From NCBI RefSeq assembly GCF_900109465.1, contig NZ_FOAZ01000003.1, positions 539,251 to 590,337 on the forward strand: a stretch of 51,087 bases of DNA, given 5' to 3'. The stretch is from Streptacidiphilus jiangxiensis (lineage in GTDB: Bacteria > Actinomycetota > Actinomycetes > Streptomycetales > Streptomycetaceae). A model generated the notes under the pieces. That model did no database searches. It saw only the letters and a program-made list of their open reading frames with translations, and was not told the DNA's origin. This document shows, piece after piece, positions 1 to 9,545 of this stretch (within the stretch, counting starts at the first letter, position 1; every line of letters begins with the position of its first letter). Position numbers and translations under genes: made by a program.

Positions 1-345
1 CGTGACGACCGTGGTGGTTTCCAGCGTCGGGACGACCGTGACGGTGGCTTCCGTCGTGACGACCGTCGTGACGACCGCGGTGGCTTCCAGCGTCGCGAGG
101 ACCGTCCGGCCTTCGGTGACCGCGACCGTGACCGTCGCCCGGCCTTCGGCGACCGTGACCGCGACCGCCGTCCGGCCTTCGGCGCCCGCCGCGACGACCA
201 CCGTCCGGCCTCGGGCAACTTCCGCCGCGACGACCGTCGTGACGACCGCGGTGGCTTCCAGCGCCGTGACGACCGTGGCCCCGCCGGCTACCGCGGTGGC
301 TCCGGCGCCGGTTCCGCCGAGCGCAAGCCGCGCTGGAAGAGCTGA
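1..345 (+). CDS. DEAD-box RNA helicase, C-terminal tail only (5' truncated by window)
   Basis: Frame 1 is open from base 1 to a TGA at 343-345 and has no start codon in the window, so this is the last 114 codons of a longer gene. The translation is a low-complexity tail of repeated RRDDRGGFQRR and RPAFGDRDRDR units ending in ERKPRWKS. Arg/Asp/Gly/Phe-rich tails of this sort follow the helicase core in actinobacterial DEAD-box proteins (RhlE/DeaD type), where they serve as non-specific RNA-binding and condensate-forming segments. No helicase motif lies inside the window, so the family call rests on the tail alone. A long open frame 2 over the same bases (Thr/Val/Ala-rich) is a by-product of the repeat. 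Confidence 0.7.
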   Translation, partial: RDDRGGFQRRDDRDGGFRRDDRRDDRGGFQRREDRPAFGDRDRDRRPAFGDRDRDRRPAFGARRDDHRPASGNFRRDDRRDDRGGFQRRDDRGPAGYRGGSGAGSAERKPRWKS

Positions 346-366
346 CACACAGCACGTAGTAGAACC

Positions 367-400
367 GACAGGCCGCTCCCGTTCCCGGGGGCGGCCTGTC
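367..400 (+). terminator. Terminator hairpin after the helicase gene
   Basis: GACAGGCCGC pairs perfectly with GCGGCCTGTC, and an inner CCCG/CGGG pairing closes a small loop. It starts 21 bases after the helicase stop. There is no T-run on the plus strand, which is usual for GC-rich actinobacterial terminators. Confidence 0.7.
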
Positions 401-417
401 CGCGTTTCCGCACGGCG

Positions 418-507
418 AAAACAAAAAAGCGGCCCGCAGGCTTGCTCCCTCGGTCCCTGCGTCCAGGGGCCGGGGCATCGGGGACGATCCGATGAGCCTG
501 CGGGCCG
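418..507 (-). terminator. Intrinsic terminator of the small RNA
   Basis: A perfect 13-bp stem joins 430-442 and 495-507, with a 52-base loop that can fold further. Read on the minus strand it is followed at once by CTTTTTTGTTTT, a clear U-run that is rare in this GC-rich genome. The stem may also stop readthrough from the helicase on the plus strand. Confidence 0.7.
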
Positions 508-651
508 GGTGACTGCTCTGAATTGCGCTTGCGCGCCAGTGTTGGAGTGTCCTTGGACGGGAGCTACCCGCCGCCGGACGGGGCAGCGCTAGCGCGCAGC
601 CACCTCACGCGTCCTGGTCGTACTCAACCTAGGATCACCTCCTTTCAGTGT
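422..651 (-). ncRNA. Candidate stand-alone small RNA / mini-mRNA (about 230 nt)
   Basis: On the minus strand a promoter (658-687), a 15-base Shine-Dalgarno-like sequence GAAAGGAGGTGATCC (632-646), a 12-codon TTG-started ORF (589-627), and a strong hairpin followed by TTTTTTGTTTT (430-507) lie in the order expected of one short transcription unit. No longer gene follows, because the convergent helicase gene occupies the other side. I do not recognise the RNA as 6S, 6C, tmRNA or RNase P RNA. It could be a regulatory RNA, a mini-mRNA, or an antisense regulator of the helicase 3' end. The structural signals are seen directly; expression is inferred. Confidence 0.5.
589..627 (-). CDS. Possible 12-residue leader or micro-peptide
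   Basis: A TTG at 627 opens a frame reading MSTTRTREVAAR and ending in TAG at 589-591. It is preceded by GAAAGGAGGTGATCC (632-646), a perfect 15-base complement of the 16S rRNA 3' tail, with about 10 bases between the GGAGG core and the TTG. The ORF is too short for composition tests. It may be a translated leader inside the small RNA, or the SD-like stretch may act without translation. Confidence 0.3.
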   Translation of the reverse strand: MSTTRTREVAAR

Positions 652-657
652 GCGAAC

Positions 658-687
658 ACAGTAGGCAGACCCTCTCGCGGGCCGCAA
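658..687 (-). promoter_or_regulatory. Promoter of the minus-strand small RNA
   Basis: On the minus strand, TTGCGG (682-687) and TACTGT (658-663) are separated by 18 bases, a vegetative HrdB-like arrangement. Predicted start is near base 651, just upstream of the SD-like sequence. The gene at 762 is divergent from it. Confidence 0.5.
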
Positions 688-761
688 TGCCTTTTTTCTG
701 AGAGCTCGGCCCGCCCGAAATCCGGTGGCCGCGTCCTGGACCCGGACGGGACACTCGCACG

Positions 762-1457
762 ATGAACGCGGCATCGAACACCTCGAACACCGTCCTGCTG
801 GAGGGCGTCGTCGGCTCGACGGCCTACGGCCTGGCCCACGCCGGGTCCGACGTGGACCGGTTGGGGCTGTTCGCCGTGCCGACGCAGGAGCTGTTCGGGC
901 TGCACCGGCCGGGGGAGTCGATGGTGACGACGGCGCCGGACCGCACCCTGCACGAGGCGGCCAAATGGTGCCGGCTGGCGCTGACGGCCAACCCGACCGC
1001 GTCCGAGCTGGTCTGGCTGCCGGACGACTGCTACCTGCTGCGCAGCCCGCTCGGCGAGGAGCTGATCGCGATCCGTCGGTTGTTCCTCGGTGCGCGGGCG
1101 GTCCGCAACGCGTACCTGGGCTACGCCACCCAGCAGTTCCGCAAGCTCTCCGCCAAGGACGGGCGCGGCGACACCCCGCCCGCGCGGCTGGCCAAGCACG
1201 CACGGCACCTGCTGCGCCTGCTGGAGCAGGGCGTCCACCTGCACCGCAGTGGTGAGCTGCGGGTACGGGTGGAGGACCCGGAACGGCTGCGCGCGGAGGG
1301 CGAGCGCATCGCCGCGCGGCCGGCGGAGGCCGAGGCCCGGTTGCTCGCCGCGGAGGAGGCCTTCAGGCTGCCGGGCGCGCTCCCGGCCGAGCCGGACGAG
1401 CGTCCGGCCGAGGCGTGGCTGCGCTCCGTCCGGCGGACCCTGCTCACCGCGGTGTGA
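762..1457 (+). CDS. Predicted nucleotidyltransferase (Pol beta superfamily, COG3541-like)
   Basis: A 231-residue protein. Near the N-terminus (about residues 13-28) it has GSTAYGLAHAGSDVD, the GS-x(n)-DxD signature that binds Mg-nucleotide in the polymerase-beta nucleotidyltransferase fold. The rest is helical and Arg/Glu-rich, as in the minimal actinobacterial members. The family transfers a nucleoside monophosphate to an unknown acceptor; phage T4-like relatives exist and the substrate here cannot be told. No clear Shine-Dalgarno precedes the ATG, so it may be leaderless or poorly translated. The upstream 100 bases are shared with the divergent small-RNA promoter. It stands alone: the next gene starts 106 bases downstream. 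Confidence 0.75.
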   Translation: MNAASNTSNTVLLEGVVGSTAYGLAHAGSDVDRLGLFAVPTQELFGLHRPGESMVTTAPDRTLHEAAKWCRLALTANPTASELVWLPDDCYLLRSPLGEELIAIRRLFLGARAVRNAYLGYATQQFRKLSAKDGRGDTPPARLAKHARHLLRLLEQGVHLHRSGELRVRVEDPERLRAEGERIAARPAEAEARLLAAEEAFRLPGALPAEPDERPAEAWLRSVRRTLLTAV

Positions 1458-1563
1458 CATATGTCCCGGCCGACGCAGGAGCCCCGGCACTGCCCGGGGA
1501 CCGCGCGGTGCCGGAGAGTTGATCCATCGCGCAGCACGGCGCGGCGACCGGGGGGAGATCGAG

Positions 1564-2274
1564 ATGGACAAGCGTCAGAAGCGACAGCCCGAGCTCAGCG
1601 CGCGGGAGGGCAGCGGGCCGGTCGAGGGCGTCGTGCTGGTGCTTCCGGGCGGGACGATCAAGGGGTACCGGCCGCCGCTGCGGGTCGCCGCGTGGGCGCT
1701 GAAGCCGCTGGTCCAGCGGCTGACGGTGGACGGTGACGGCATCGCCGTCCACCAGCTCCGCTACCGCTTCCGCGGCTGGAACGGCGAGGAGGCCTGCACT
1801 TTGGCCGACACCGAGTGGGCGTTGGCGCAGCTGCGCGCCCGCTACGGCGACGTGCCGGTCTGCCTGGTCGGCAACTCGCTCGGCGGCCGTGCCGCGTTCC
1901 GCGCTGCGGGTCACTCGTCCGTGGTGGGCGTGGCGGGCGTCGCGCCCTGGCTCCCCCCGGGTGACCCGGTGGGGCAGTTGGCCGGGCGGCGGGTGCTGAT
2001 CGTGCACGGGGACCGGGACCGCAGCGGGGCCAGTGCGGCCGACTCCCTCGCCTACGCCGAGCGGGCCCGAGAGGTCGTCCCCGTCTGTCGCCTGGAGGTG
2101 GCCGGGGCCAACCACTACCTGCTGAGCCGGGCAGCCGACTTCTGGTCGGTGACCGCCGAGTTCGTCCTCGACACGCTCGCCGGCCGCGAGCCGGCCCCGC
2201 TCCTGGCCGAGGCGCTCGCCGACCCGGACGGCCTGCGTACGCCCGTCCCGATCGGCTACCCGGGGCGCCGCTGA
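1564..2274 (+). CDS. Alpha/beta hydrolase
   Basis: A 236-residue protein without signal peptide or membrane segment. The nucleophile elbow is CLVGNSLGGRAA (Ser in G-N-S-L-G), followed by a strand-acid motif in LIVHGDRDRSGAS and a late His in GANHYLLSR, giving a complete Ser-Asp-His triad. The start at the ATG is favoured by GGGGGGAGAT just upstream; a longer open frame runs back to 1090 but overlaps the previous gene. The short length, lacking a large cap domain, fits the dienelactone hydrolase / RBBP9-like branch. The substrate is not evident, and neighbouring genes give no pathway context. Confidence 0.8.
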   Translation: MDKRQKRQPELSAREGSGPVEGVVLVLPGGTIKGYRPPLRVAAWALKPLVQRLTVDGDGIAVHQLRYRFRGWNGEEACTLADTEWALAQLRARYGDVPVCLVGNSLGGRAAFRAAGHSSVVGVAGVAPWLPPGDPVGQLAGRRVLIVHGDRDRSGASAADSLAYAERAREVVPVCRLEVAGANHYLLSRAADFWSVTAEFVLDTLAGREPAPLLAEALADPDGLRTPVPIGYPGRR

Positions 2275-2317
2275 CCGGCGCGCCGGATGGACACGCACGC
2301 CCGGGTCCGGCACCAGG

Positions 2318-2323
2318 TAGGCT
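2318..2323 (+). promoter_or_regulatory. Possible -10 element of tRNA-Lys
   Basis: TAGGCT lies about 42 bases before the mature tRNA. No convincing -35 is visible at the right spacing, so this is a weak call. Confidence 0.3.
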
Positions 2324-2364
2324 ACGCCTGGCCGGGTCCGCCCCGGCCGGGCCGTACGCGGCCT

Positions 2365-2437
2365 GGGGCGCTAGCTCAATTGGCAGAGCTGCGGACTTTT
2401 AATCCGTAGGTTGTGGGTTCGAGCCCCACGCGCCCCA
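2365..2437 (+). tRNA. tRNA-Lys (anticodon TTT)
   Basis: The 7-bp acceptor stem GGGGCGC/GCGCCCC closes perfectly, with discriminator A at 2437. The D-arm contains AGCTCAATTGGCAGAGCT, the anticodon loop reads CTTTTAA with anticodon TTT, and the T-arm holds GGTTCGAGCC. The CCA end is not fully encoded (CCT follows). It decodes AAA and AAG. Confidence 0.97.
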
Positions 2438-2441
2438 CCTG

Positions 2442-2486
2442 ACGACCAAGCCCCGGCCGGGCATCTCCCGGCCGGGGCTTGGTCGT
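2442..2486 (+). terminator. Terminator of tRNA-Lys (20-bp perfect hairpin)
   Basis: ACGACCAAGCCCCGGCCGGG (2442-2461) pairs without mismatch to 2467-2486 around a 5-base loop. It begins 5 bases after the tRNA. There is no T-run. Confidence 0.85.
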
Positions 2487-2526
2487 TCACCGGCGCTTCG
2501 GCGGCGGTTGCCGAAGCGCCGGTGAA
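2486..2526 (+). terminator. Second perfect hairpin (17 bp) directly after the first
   Basis: TTCACCGGCGCTTCGGC (2486-2502) pairs perfectly with 2510-2526 around a 7-base loop. It abuts the tRNA terminator and precedes glyS by 86 bases. It could be a second terminator or an attenuator-like element in the glyS upstream region. Confidence 0.6.
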
Positions 2527-2612
2527 CAGCGAGCCGCCCGGTCACCGGCAGTGCATAGAATCGCCGGACCGCAGGCCCGAAGGGCCAGTTCACCGACTCG
2601 TGGGGTTGCACC

Positions 2613-5603
<2,991 letters not shown>

Positions 5604-5616
5604 TCCGCTCCGGCCG

Positions 5617-5685
5617 CCCGGTCGTCCCCGCCCGGTCGTCCCCGCCCGGTCGTCCCCGCCCGGTCGTCCCCGCCGGGTCGTCCCG
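5617..5685 (+). repeat. 14-bp tandem repeat after glyS (4 perfect copies plus a degenerate fifth)
   Basis: GCCCGGTCGTCCCC occurs head to tail at 5617-5630, 5631-5644, 5645-5658 and 5659-5672, then a variant at 5673-5685. The array starts 14 bases after the glyS stop and is non-coding. Confidence 0.9.
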
Positions 5686-5747
5686 CCGTTCTGCTCCTCA
5701 CGGCGGGGCGGCCCGGTGTTCGCCGGTCCGGCGGCGAGACTGGACGG

Positions 5748-6251
5748 ATGAGCGACCCTTATCGGATCACCATCAGCTGGGCGGAGATGCGGGTGCGCCT
5801 CGTCGGGGCGCGCAACTACTGGATCTGCACGGCGTCGCCGGCCGGGGTGCCGCACGCCATGCCGGTGTGGGGGGTCTGGGTCGGCGAGCGGCTCTGGTTC
5901 TCCACCGGCGCCGGCACGACCAAGGCCCGTAACCTCGCGGCGAATCCCCGGGTGAGCGTCCACCTGGAGAGCGCGACCGAGCTCGTCTCCGTGACCGGAG
6001 TCGCCGAGCAGGTCCCGGCGGCCGCGCGCCCCTCGGAGGTCGACGCGGCCTACGCCGCGAAGTACGCGCTGCCGCGCACCGGCGAGCCCGCGACCATCGT
6101 GATCGGCGCCTCGCCGGTCTTCGCGGTCCGGCCGACCCGGGCCCTCGGCTGGTACGAGGCCGCCTTCGAGGAGTCCATGACGCGCTGGCGGTTCCCGGCG
6201 GAGGGGGAGCCGGTCGCGGAGCGCGCGACCTACCCGGACGATCCCGTCTGA
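5748..6251 (+). CDS. Pyridoxamine 5'-phosphate oxidase-like split-barrel flavin/F420 protein
   Basis: A 167-residue protein with the split beta-barrel pattern of the PNPOx/FDOR superfamily: RNYWICTASPAGVPHAMPVW (barrel strands with a general-base-like His), then GAGTTKARNLAANPRVSVHL, the cofactor-phosphate-binding segment (K-A-R-N-L motif), and a C-terminal FAVRPTRALGWYEAAF. This pattern fits actinobacterial FDOR-B proteins, which bind F420, FMN or haem; the cofactor cannot be decided from sequence. The ATG gives a typical N-terminus. It is monocistronic and separated by about 110 bases from the next gene. Confidence 0.8.
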   Translation: MSDPYRITISWAEMRVRLVGARNYWICTASPAGVPHAMPVWGVWVGERLWFSTGAGTTKARNLAANPRVSVHLESATELVSVTGVAEQVPAAARPSEVDAAYAAKYALPRTGEPATIVIGASPVFAVRPTRALGWYEAAFEESMTRWRFPAEGEPVAERATYPDDPV

Positions 6252-6359
6252 CGGGTGGGACCGCCACAGAGAAACCACAAAGACGCTTCCTACTCTCACC
6301 GAGCCAGCGGGTGGACGCACGAACGCGCCGCCCGCTCAGGAGCTCGGAAGGAGACGTCC

Positions 6360-6776
6360 ATGCCTCTCGTCATGCCCAAGCGCGCCCGCCTCGCGGTGGT
6401 CGGCCTCGCCGTCGCCGGCACGCTGCTCGCGGGTGGCCCCGCGTTCGCCGCGTCCGGCACGGGGACCCCCGCCGCCCACGCGCCGAAGGGCGACGGCGCG
6501 CACGCGCTGTGCCTGCGCGTGCCCAAGCTGGAGCGCCGCATCGAACGTGCGCTGGACCGCATCAATGGCGGTGTCGGCGTGCGCGGTTCGATCGCCCACC
6601 TGGAGGCGCGCGTCGACAACGCGAAGAAGCTGAACCACACGGCGATCGCCACGTACCTGCAGGACCGCCTCAACACCCGCAAGGCGCTGGTCCCGACGCT
6701 GCAGGAGCGCCAGGCGGACCTGAAGAGCGTCCAGGCCTGGTGCGGCGCGAACGACAACGGCAAGGGCGCCCAGTGA
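6360..6776 (+). CDS. Secreted conserved hypothetical protein
   Basis: A 138-residue protein. The first roughly 30 residues form a Sec signal (MPLVMPKRAR, hydrophobic core, cleavage after AFA). The mature part is helical and Lys/Arg/Glu-rich, with a cysteine near each end (ALCLRVPKLE and AWCGAN) that could form one disulfide holding a helical hairpin. The ATG at 6360 is chosen because GGAAGGAGA sits at good spacing, although the frame is open further upstream. The stop overlaps the GTG of the next gene (GTGA), so the two are translationally coupled. I do not recognise the function. Confidence 0.75.
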   Translation: MPLVMPKRARLAVVGLAVAGTLLAGGPAFAASGTGTPAAHAPKGDGAHALCLRVPKLERRIERALDRINGGVGVRGSIAHLEARVDNAKKLNHTAIATYLQDRLNTRKALVPTLQERQADLKSVQAWCGANDNGKGAQ

Positions 6777-7000
6777 GGAACCTCGTAGCGGGCGCGCTCG
6801 TGGCAGCGGCCCTCTTCGGCGTGACCGCCTGCGGCGGCAGCGGGAGTGGCAGCGGCGGTGCCGCCCCGGCGGCCCCGGCGGCCACCTCCACGGCGAACCC
6901 GGCCGGCGGCACGCTGCAGCAACAGCAGGCCAAGGTCAACGCGGCCCAGTCGGCCGCGGACGCGGCCGACTCCGACGCGGCAACGGATCCGAACGGCTGA
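6773..7000 (+). CDS. Small lipoprotein, coupled to the secreted protein
   Basis: A 75-residue lipoprotein precursor. It begins at the GTG that overlaps the preceding TGA. Its signal peptide ends in the lipobox GVTAC, and the mature N-terminus is a Gly/Ser/Ala linker followed by a short Gln/Ala helix (GTLQQQQAKVNAAQ). The likely role is a small membrane-anchored partner of the secreted helical protein made from the same mRNA; this rests only on the coupling. The first dispersed palindromic repeat copy begins 7 bases after its stop. Confidence 0.7.
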   Translation: MRNLVAGALVAAALFGVTACGGSGSGSGGAAPAAPAATSTANPAGGTLQQQQAKVNAAQSAADAADSDAATDPNG

Positions 7001-7006
7001 CCTTGC

Positions 7007-7058
7007 GTTGCACCGCCCCATGGGGTGCAGTTCCCCGCGCCCCTGAACGGGTTGCAAC
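7007..7058. repeat. Dispersed palindromic repeat, copy 1 (minimal)
   Basis: Outer GTTGCAC (7007-7013) and GTTGCAAC (7051-7058) flank an internal CCCCATGGGG palindrome and GCAGTTCCCCGCGCCCCTGA. The same core occurs in the five other copies listed here. It lies just after a stop codon. Confidence 0.75.
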
Positions 7059-7086
7059 TGACTCCATGTGTGTCAGGCTGCGCCGC

Positions 7087-9102
7087 ATGACGCCTTCCGT
7101 ACCGCCGTTGCCGCGCCAGCTCGCCCGCACTCGCCGTCTCACACTCGGTACGCCCGCGCAGGTGACGCTCACCGAGGACGGTGCGACCGCGTTGTTCCTG
7201 CGTGGGCGGGACGGGACGGACACGGGGACGTGTCTGTGGGCACGGGAGCTCGCCGCAGGCGTGGAGCGGGTGGTGGTCGACGGCGCCGAGGGCGCCGTCG
7301 ACGGGTACGCGACCGATCGCGCCGGGCGGCTCGCCGCCTTCGTGCGGGCGGGTGGGCTGTGGGTGGCCCGCCTCGGTCGCGGCGGCGCCGCGGACATGCT
7401 GAGCCGGGTGCTCTCCGGCGACCGGCACCCGGTCGCGCGGCCGCTGCCGGACCCGACGGGGCGCTACGTCGCCTACCTCAGCGGGCGGAGCGTGCGCGTC
7501 GTCGAACCGGCGACGGGGCAGGACCGGGCCGTCGCCGCGCCGGGGCCCGAGGACGGGCCGGAGGTCGGCTTCGGGAGGGCGGAGCACGTCGCCCAGGAGT
7601 CGATGGGCCGCGACCGCGGCCTGTGGTGGGCGCCGGACGGCGAGCGGCTGTTGGTCACGCGGGTCGACGAGGAGCCGGTCGCGGTCTGGTACGTCGCGGA
7701 TCCGGCGAACCCGGCCGTGCCGCCGCGCGCGGTGCGGTACCCGGCCGTGGGGACCGCCAACGCGGACGTGCGGCTGGGCGTCGTCGACGTGGTCACCGGC
7801 GCCTGGACCGAGGTCCACCGGGACCGTGCCGCCTTCGAGTACGTCACCGACGCGGGCTGGGACGCGCACGGCCCGTACGTGTCCGTGCAGAGCCGGGACC
7901 AGCGGACCGTGCGGGTGCTCGGGATCGATCCGGCGAGCGGCGCGACGGAGGTGCTCGCCGAGCAGCGCGACGACGCCTGGGTGCAGTTGGTGTACGGCCT
8001 GCCCGCGCGGACCGCGTCCGGCGCGCTGCTGACCCACCTGGACCGCGGCGACACACGTCACCTCGCCGCCGACGGCGTGCCGTTGACCCCGCCGGGCCTC
8101 AACCTGCGGGAGGTGCTCGGCGTCGACGGTGACGTGGTCCTCTTCACGGCGACGCCGGAGGACGACCCGTTCTCCACCCATCTGTGGCGCTGCCGGGTGC
8201 CCGGCGGGACGCCGGAGCCGCTGAGCGCGGAGCCGGGCGTCCACAGCGGGGTGCTGCGGGCGGGTGTCCTGCTCCGTCCGGGGGACCTGAACGATCTGGC
8301 CGAGGAGCCGCTCGTCCCCCTGCGGCGGACGCTGCACCGGGTCACCGAGCGGCGGCTGTGCACGGCGGTGCACCTGCCGTCCTGGCACACGCCGGGGACG
8401 CGGCTGCCGGTCCTGCTCGACCCGTACGCGGGCCCCGCGATGCAGCGGGTCACGTCGGGCGGCGGTTGGGCCACCCACCTGTCGCAGTGGTTCGCGGAGC
8501 AGGGCTTCGCCGTGCTGGCGATCGACGGCTCGGGCGTGCCGGGACGCGGACCTCGCTGGGAGCGGGAGGTCCACGGCGACGTGTTCACCCAGCCGCTGCA
8601 GGACCAGGTCGACGCGCTGCACGCGGTCGCGGCGGGCCACCCGGAGTACGGGCTGGATCTCGACCGGGTCGCCATCCGCGGCTGGTCCTACAGCGGATCG
8701 CTGGCCGAGCTGGCGGTGCTGCGCCGCCCGGACGTCTTCCACGCCGCGGTCGCGGGCGCGGGCGTCACCGACCAGACGCTGTACGACACCCACTGGCGTG
8801 AGCGCTTCCTCGGCCACCCGGACACCTCACCGGAGACCTACGCCGCCTGCGACATCCTCCGCGACGCGGCGAAGCTCAGCCGGCCGCTGCTGCTCATGCA
8901 CGGTCTCGGCGACGACAACGTCTTCCCGGTGAGCACGCTGCGCCTCTCCGCCGCCCTGCTGGCGGCCGGTCGGCCGCACGAGGTGCTGCCGCTCAGCGGT
9001 GCGGGGCACCGGGTGACCCAGGAGGCGGTGGCGGAGAACCTGATCCTGCACCAGCTGGACTTCCTGCGGCGGTCGCTGGGTCTGGACGCGCCGCCGCGCT
9101 GA
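7087..9102 (+). CDS. S9 family peptidase (prolyl oligopeptidase / dipeptidyl peptidase IV-like)
   Basis: A 671-residue protein with an N-terminal beta-propeller (residues about 20-420) and a C-terminal alpha/beta hydrolase domain. The nucleophile Ser is in GWSYSG (about 532-537), with Asp in GLGDDNV (about 606-612) and His in GAGHRV (about 638-643). The propeller carries AEHVAQESMGRDRGLWW (about 164-180) where DPP IV relatives have a Glu-Glu pair that binds the substrate N-terminus. Here the pair is Glu-Ser, and the last Gly of the usual GWSYGG elbow is Ser, so dipeptidyl specificity is doubtful. There is no signal peptide, so it is cytoplasmic. The ATG at 7087 is preferred over an upstream TTG that lies in the repeat. 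Confidence 0.85.
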   Translation: MTPSVPPLPRQLARTRRLTLGTPAQVTLTEDGATALFLRGRDGTDTGTCLWARELAAGVERVVVDGAEGAVDGYATDRAGRLAAFVRAGGLWVARLGRGGAADMLSRVLSGDRHPVARPLPDPTGRYVAYLSGRSVRVVEPATGQDRAVAAPGPEDGPEVGFGRAEHVAQESMGRDRGLWWAPDGERLLVTRVDEEPVAVWYVADPANPAVPPRAVRYPAVGTANADVRLGVVDVVTGAWTEVHRDRAAFEYVTDAGWDAHGPYVSVQSRDQRTVRVLGIDPASGATEVLAEQRDDAWVQLVYGLPARTASGALLTHLDRGDTRHLAADGVPLTPPGLNLREVLGVDGDVVLFTATPEDDPFSTHLWRCRVPGGTPEPLSAEPGVHSGVLRAGVLLRPGDLNDLAEEPLVPLRRTLHRVTERRLCTAVHLPSWHTPGTRLPVLLDPYAGPAMQRVTSGGGWATHLSQWFAEQGFAVLAIDGSGVPGRGPRWEREVHGDVFTQPLQDQVDALHAVAAGHPEYGLDLDRVAIRGWSYSGSLAELAVLRRPDVFHAAVAGAGVTDQTLYDTHWRERFLGHPDTSPETYAACDILRDAAKLSRPLLLMHGLGDDNVFPVSTLRLSAALLAAGRPHEVLPLSGAGHRVTQEAVAENLILHQLDFLRRSLGLDAPPR

Positions 9103-9118
9103 TCGGACGCCGGTGAGG

Positions 9119-9442
9119 TCAGACCCCGGTGACGGTGGTCAGCAGCACGACCGAGTCGGCCAGCGCCATCAGGTCGTGCCGCTCCTGCGGCACCTCGGCG
9201 AGCTCGCCCGCGGCGAGCGACACCATCCCGCCGGACTCGGTGCTGATCTGCACGCTGCCGGTCAGCACCAGCACGCTCGCGGCATGCGGGGCCTCGTGCT
9301 CACCCAGCACGGAGCCCTGGGTCAGCGCGATCAGGGTCTGCCGCAGCATGTTCAGATGCAGCAGGAGCCGCGCGGCCCGGCCGTGGGGGGACTGCCGCGC
9401 CTGTTCGAGCTGTCCTCGGGCGACGAGGGTGAGTTCGTCCAT
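9119..9442 (-). CDS. Small cupin-domain protein
   Basis: A 107-residue protein starting MDELTLVARGQLEQA. After an N-terminal helical stretch (about 1-45) it has a single small cupin-like barrel: GEHEAPHAASVLVLTGSVQI then GMVSLAAGELAEVP. The two His residues and Glu in the first motif could bind a metal, but the second cupin motif lacks a clear His. The N-terminal start is the ATG at 9442; the open frame further upstream runs under argS. It is convergent with the S9 peptidase (17 bases between stops) and divergent from argS. Function unknown; oxidation-sensing and stabilising roles are both seen in small cupins. Confidence 0.65.
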   Translation of the reverse strand: MDELTLVARGQLEQARQSPHGRAARLLLHLNMLRQTLIALTQGSVLGEHEAPHAASVLVLTGSVQISTESGGMVSLAAGELAEVPQERHDLMALADSVVLLTTVTGV

Positions 9443-9545
9443 GGGATCAGTGTGGGGTGGTCGGCTGCGGCCTGCACGGCGAGCAGGTGCGTCCCGAGTG
9501 GGAAAACCATGTGCCCGCGTGCTCCACCGGCCGGGACAATGCCGC

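Noticed and set aside
2..592. Long Thr/Val/Ala-rich plus-strand frame over the helicase tail
   Set aside because: It is the second reading frame of the RDDR-type repeat; frame 1 ends correctly with a typical helicase tail and stop.
631..646. Fragment of a 16S rRNA gene (GGATCACCTCCTTTC)
   Set aside because: The match stops at the tail itself and the flanks do not resemble 16S; it fits an extended Shine-Dalgarno on the minus strand better.
2560..2612. T-box leader before glyS
   Set aside because: No specifier-loop or antiterminator consensus is visible; only short hairpins.
5617..5685. CRISPR-like array
   Set aside because: The units are contiguous 14-mers with no spacers and no cas genes nearby; it is a simple tandem repeat.
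6670..8817. 715-codon minus-strand frame under the S9 peptidase
   Set aside because: Arg/Pro/Gly/His-rich composition with no domain; a GC-driven shadow.
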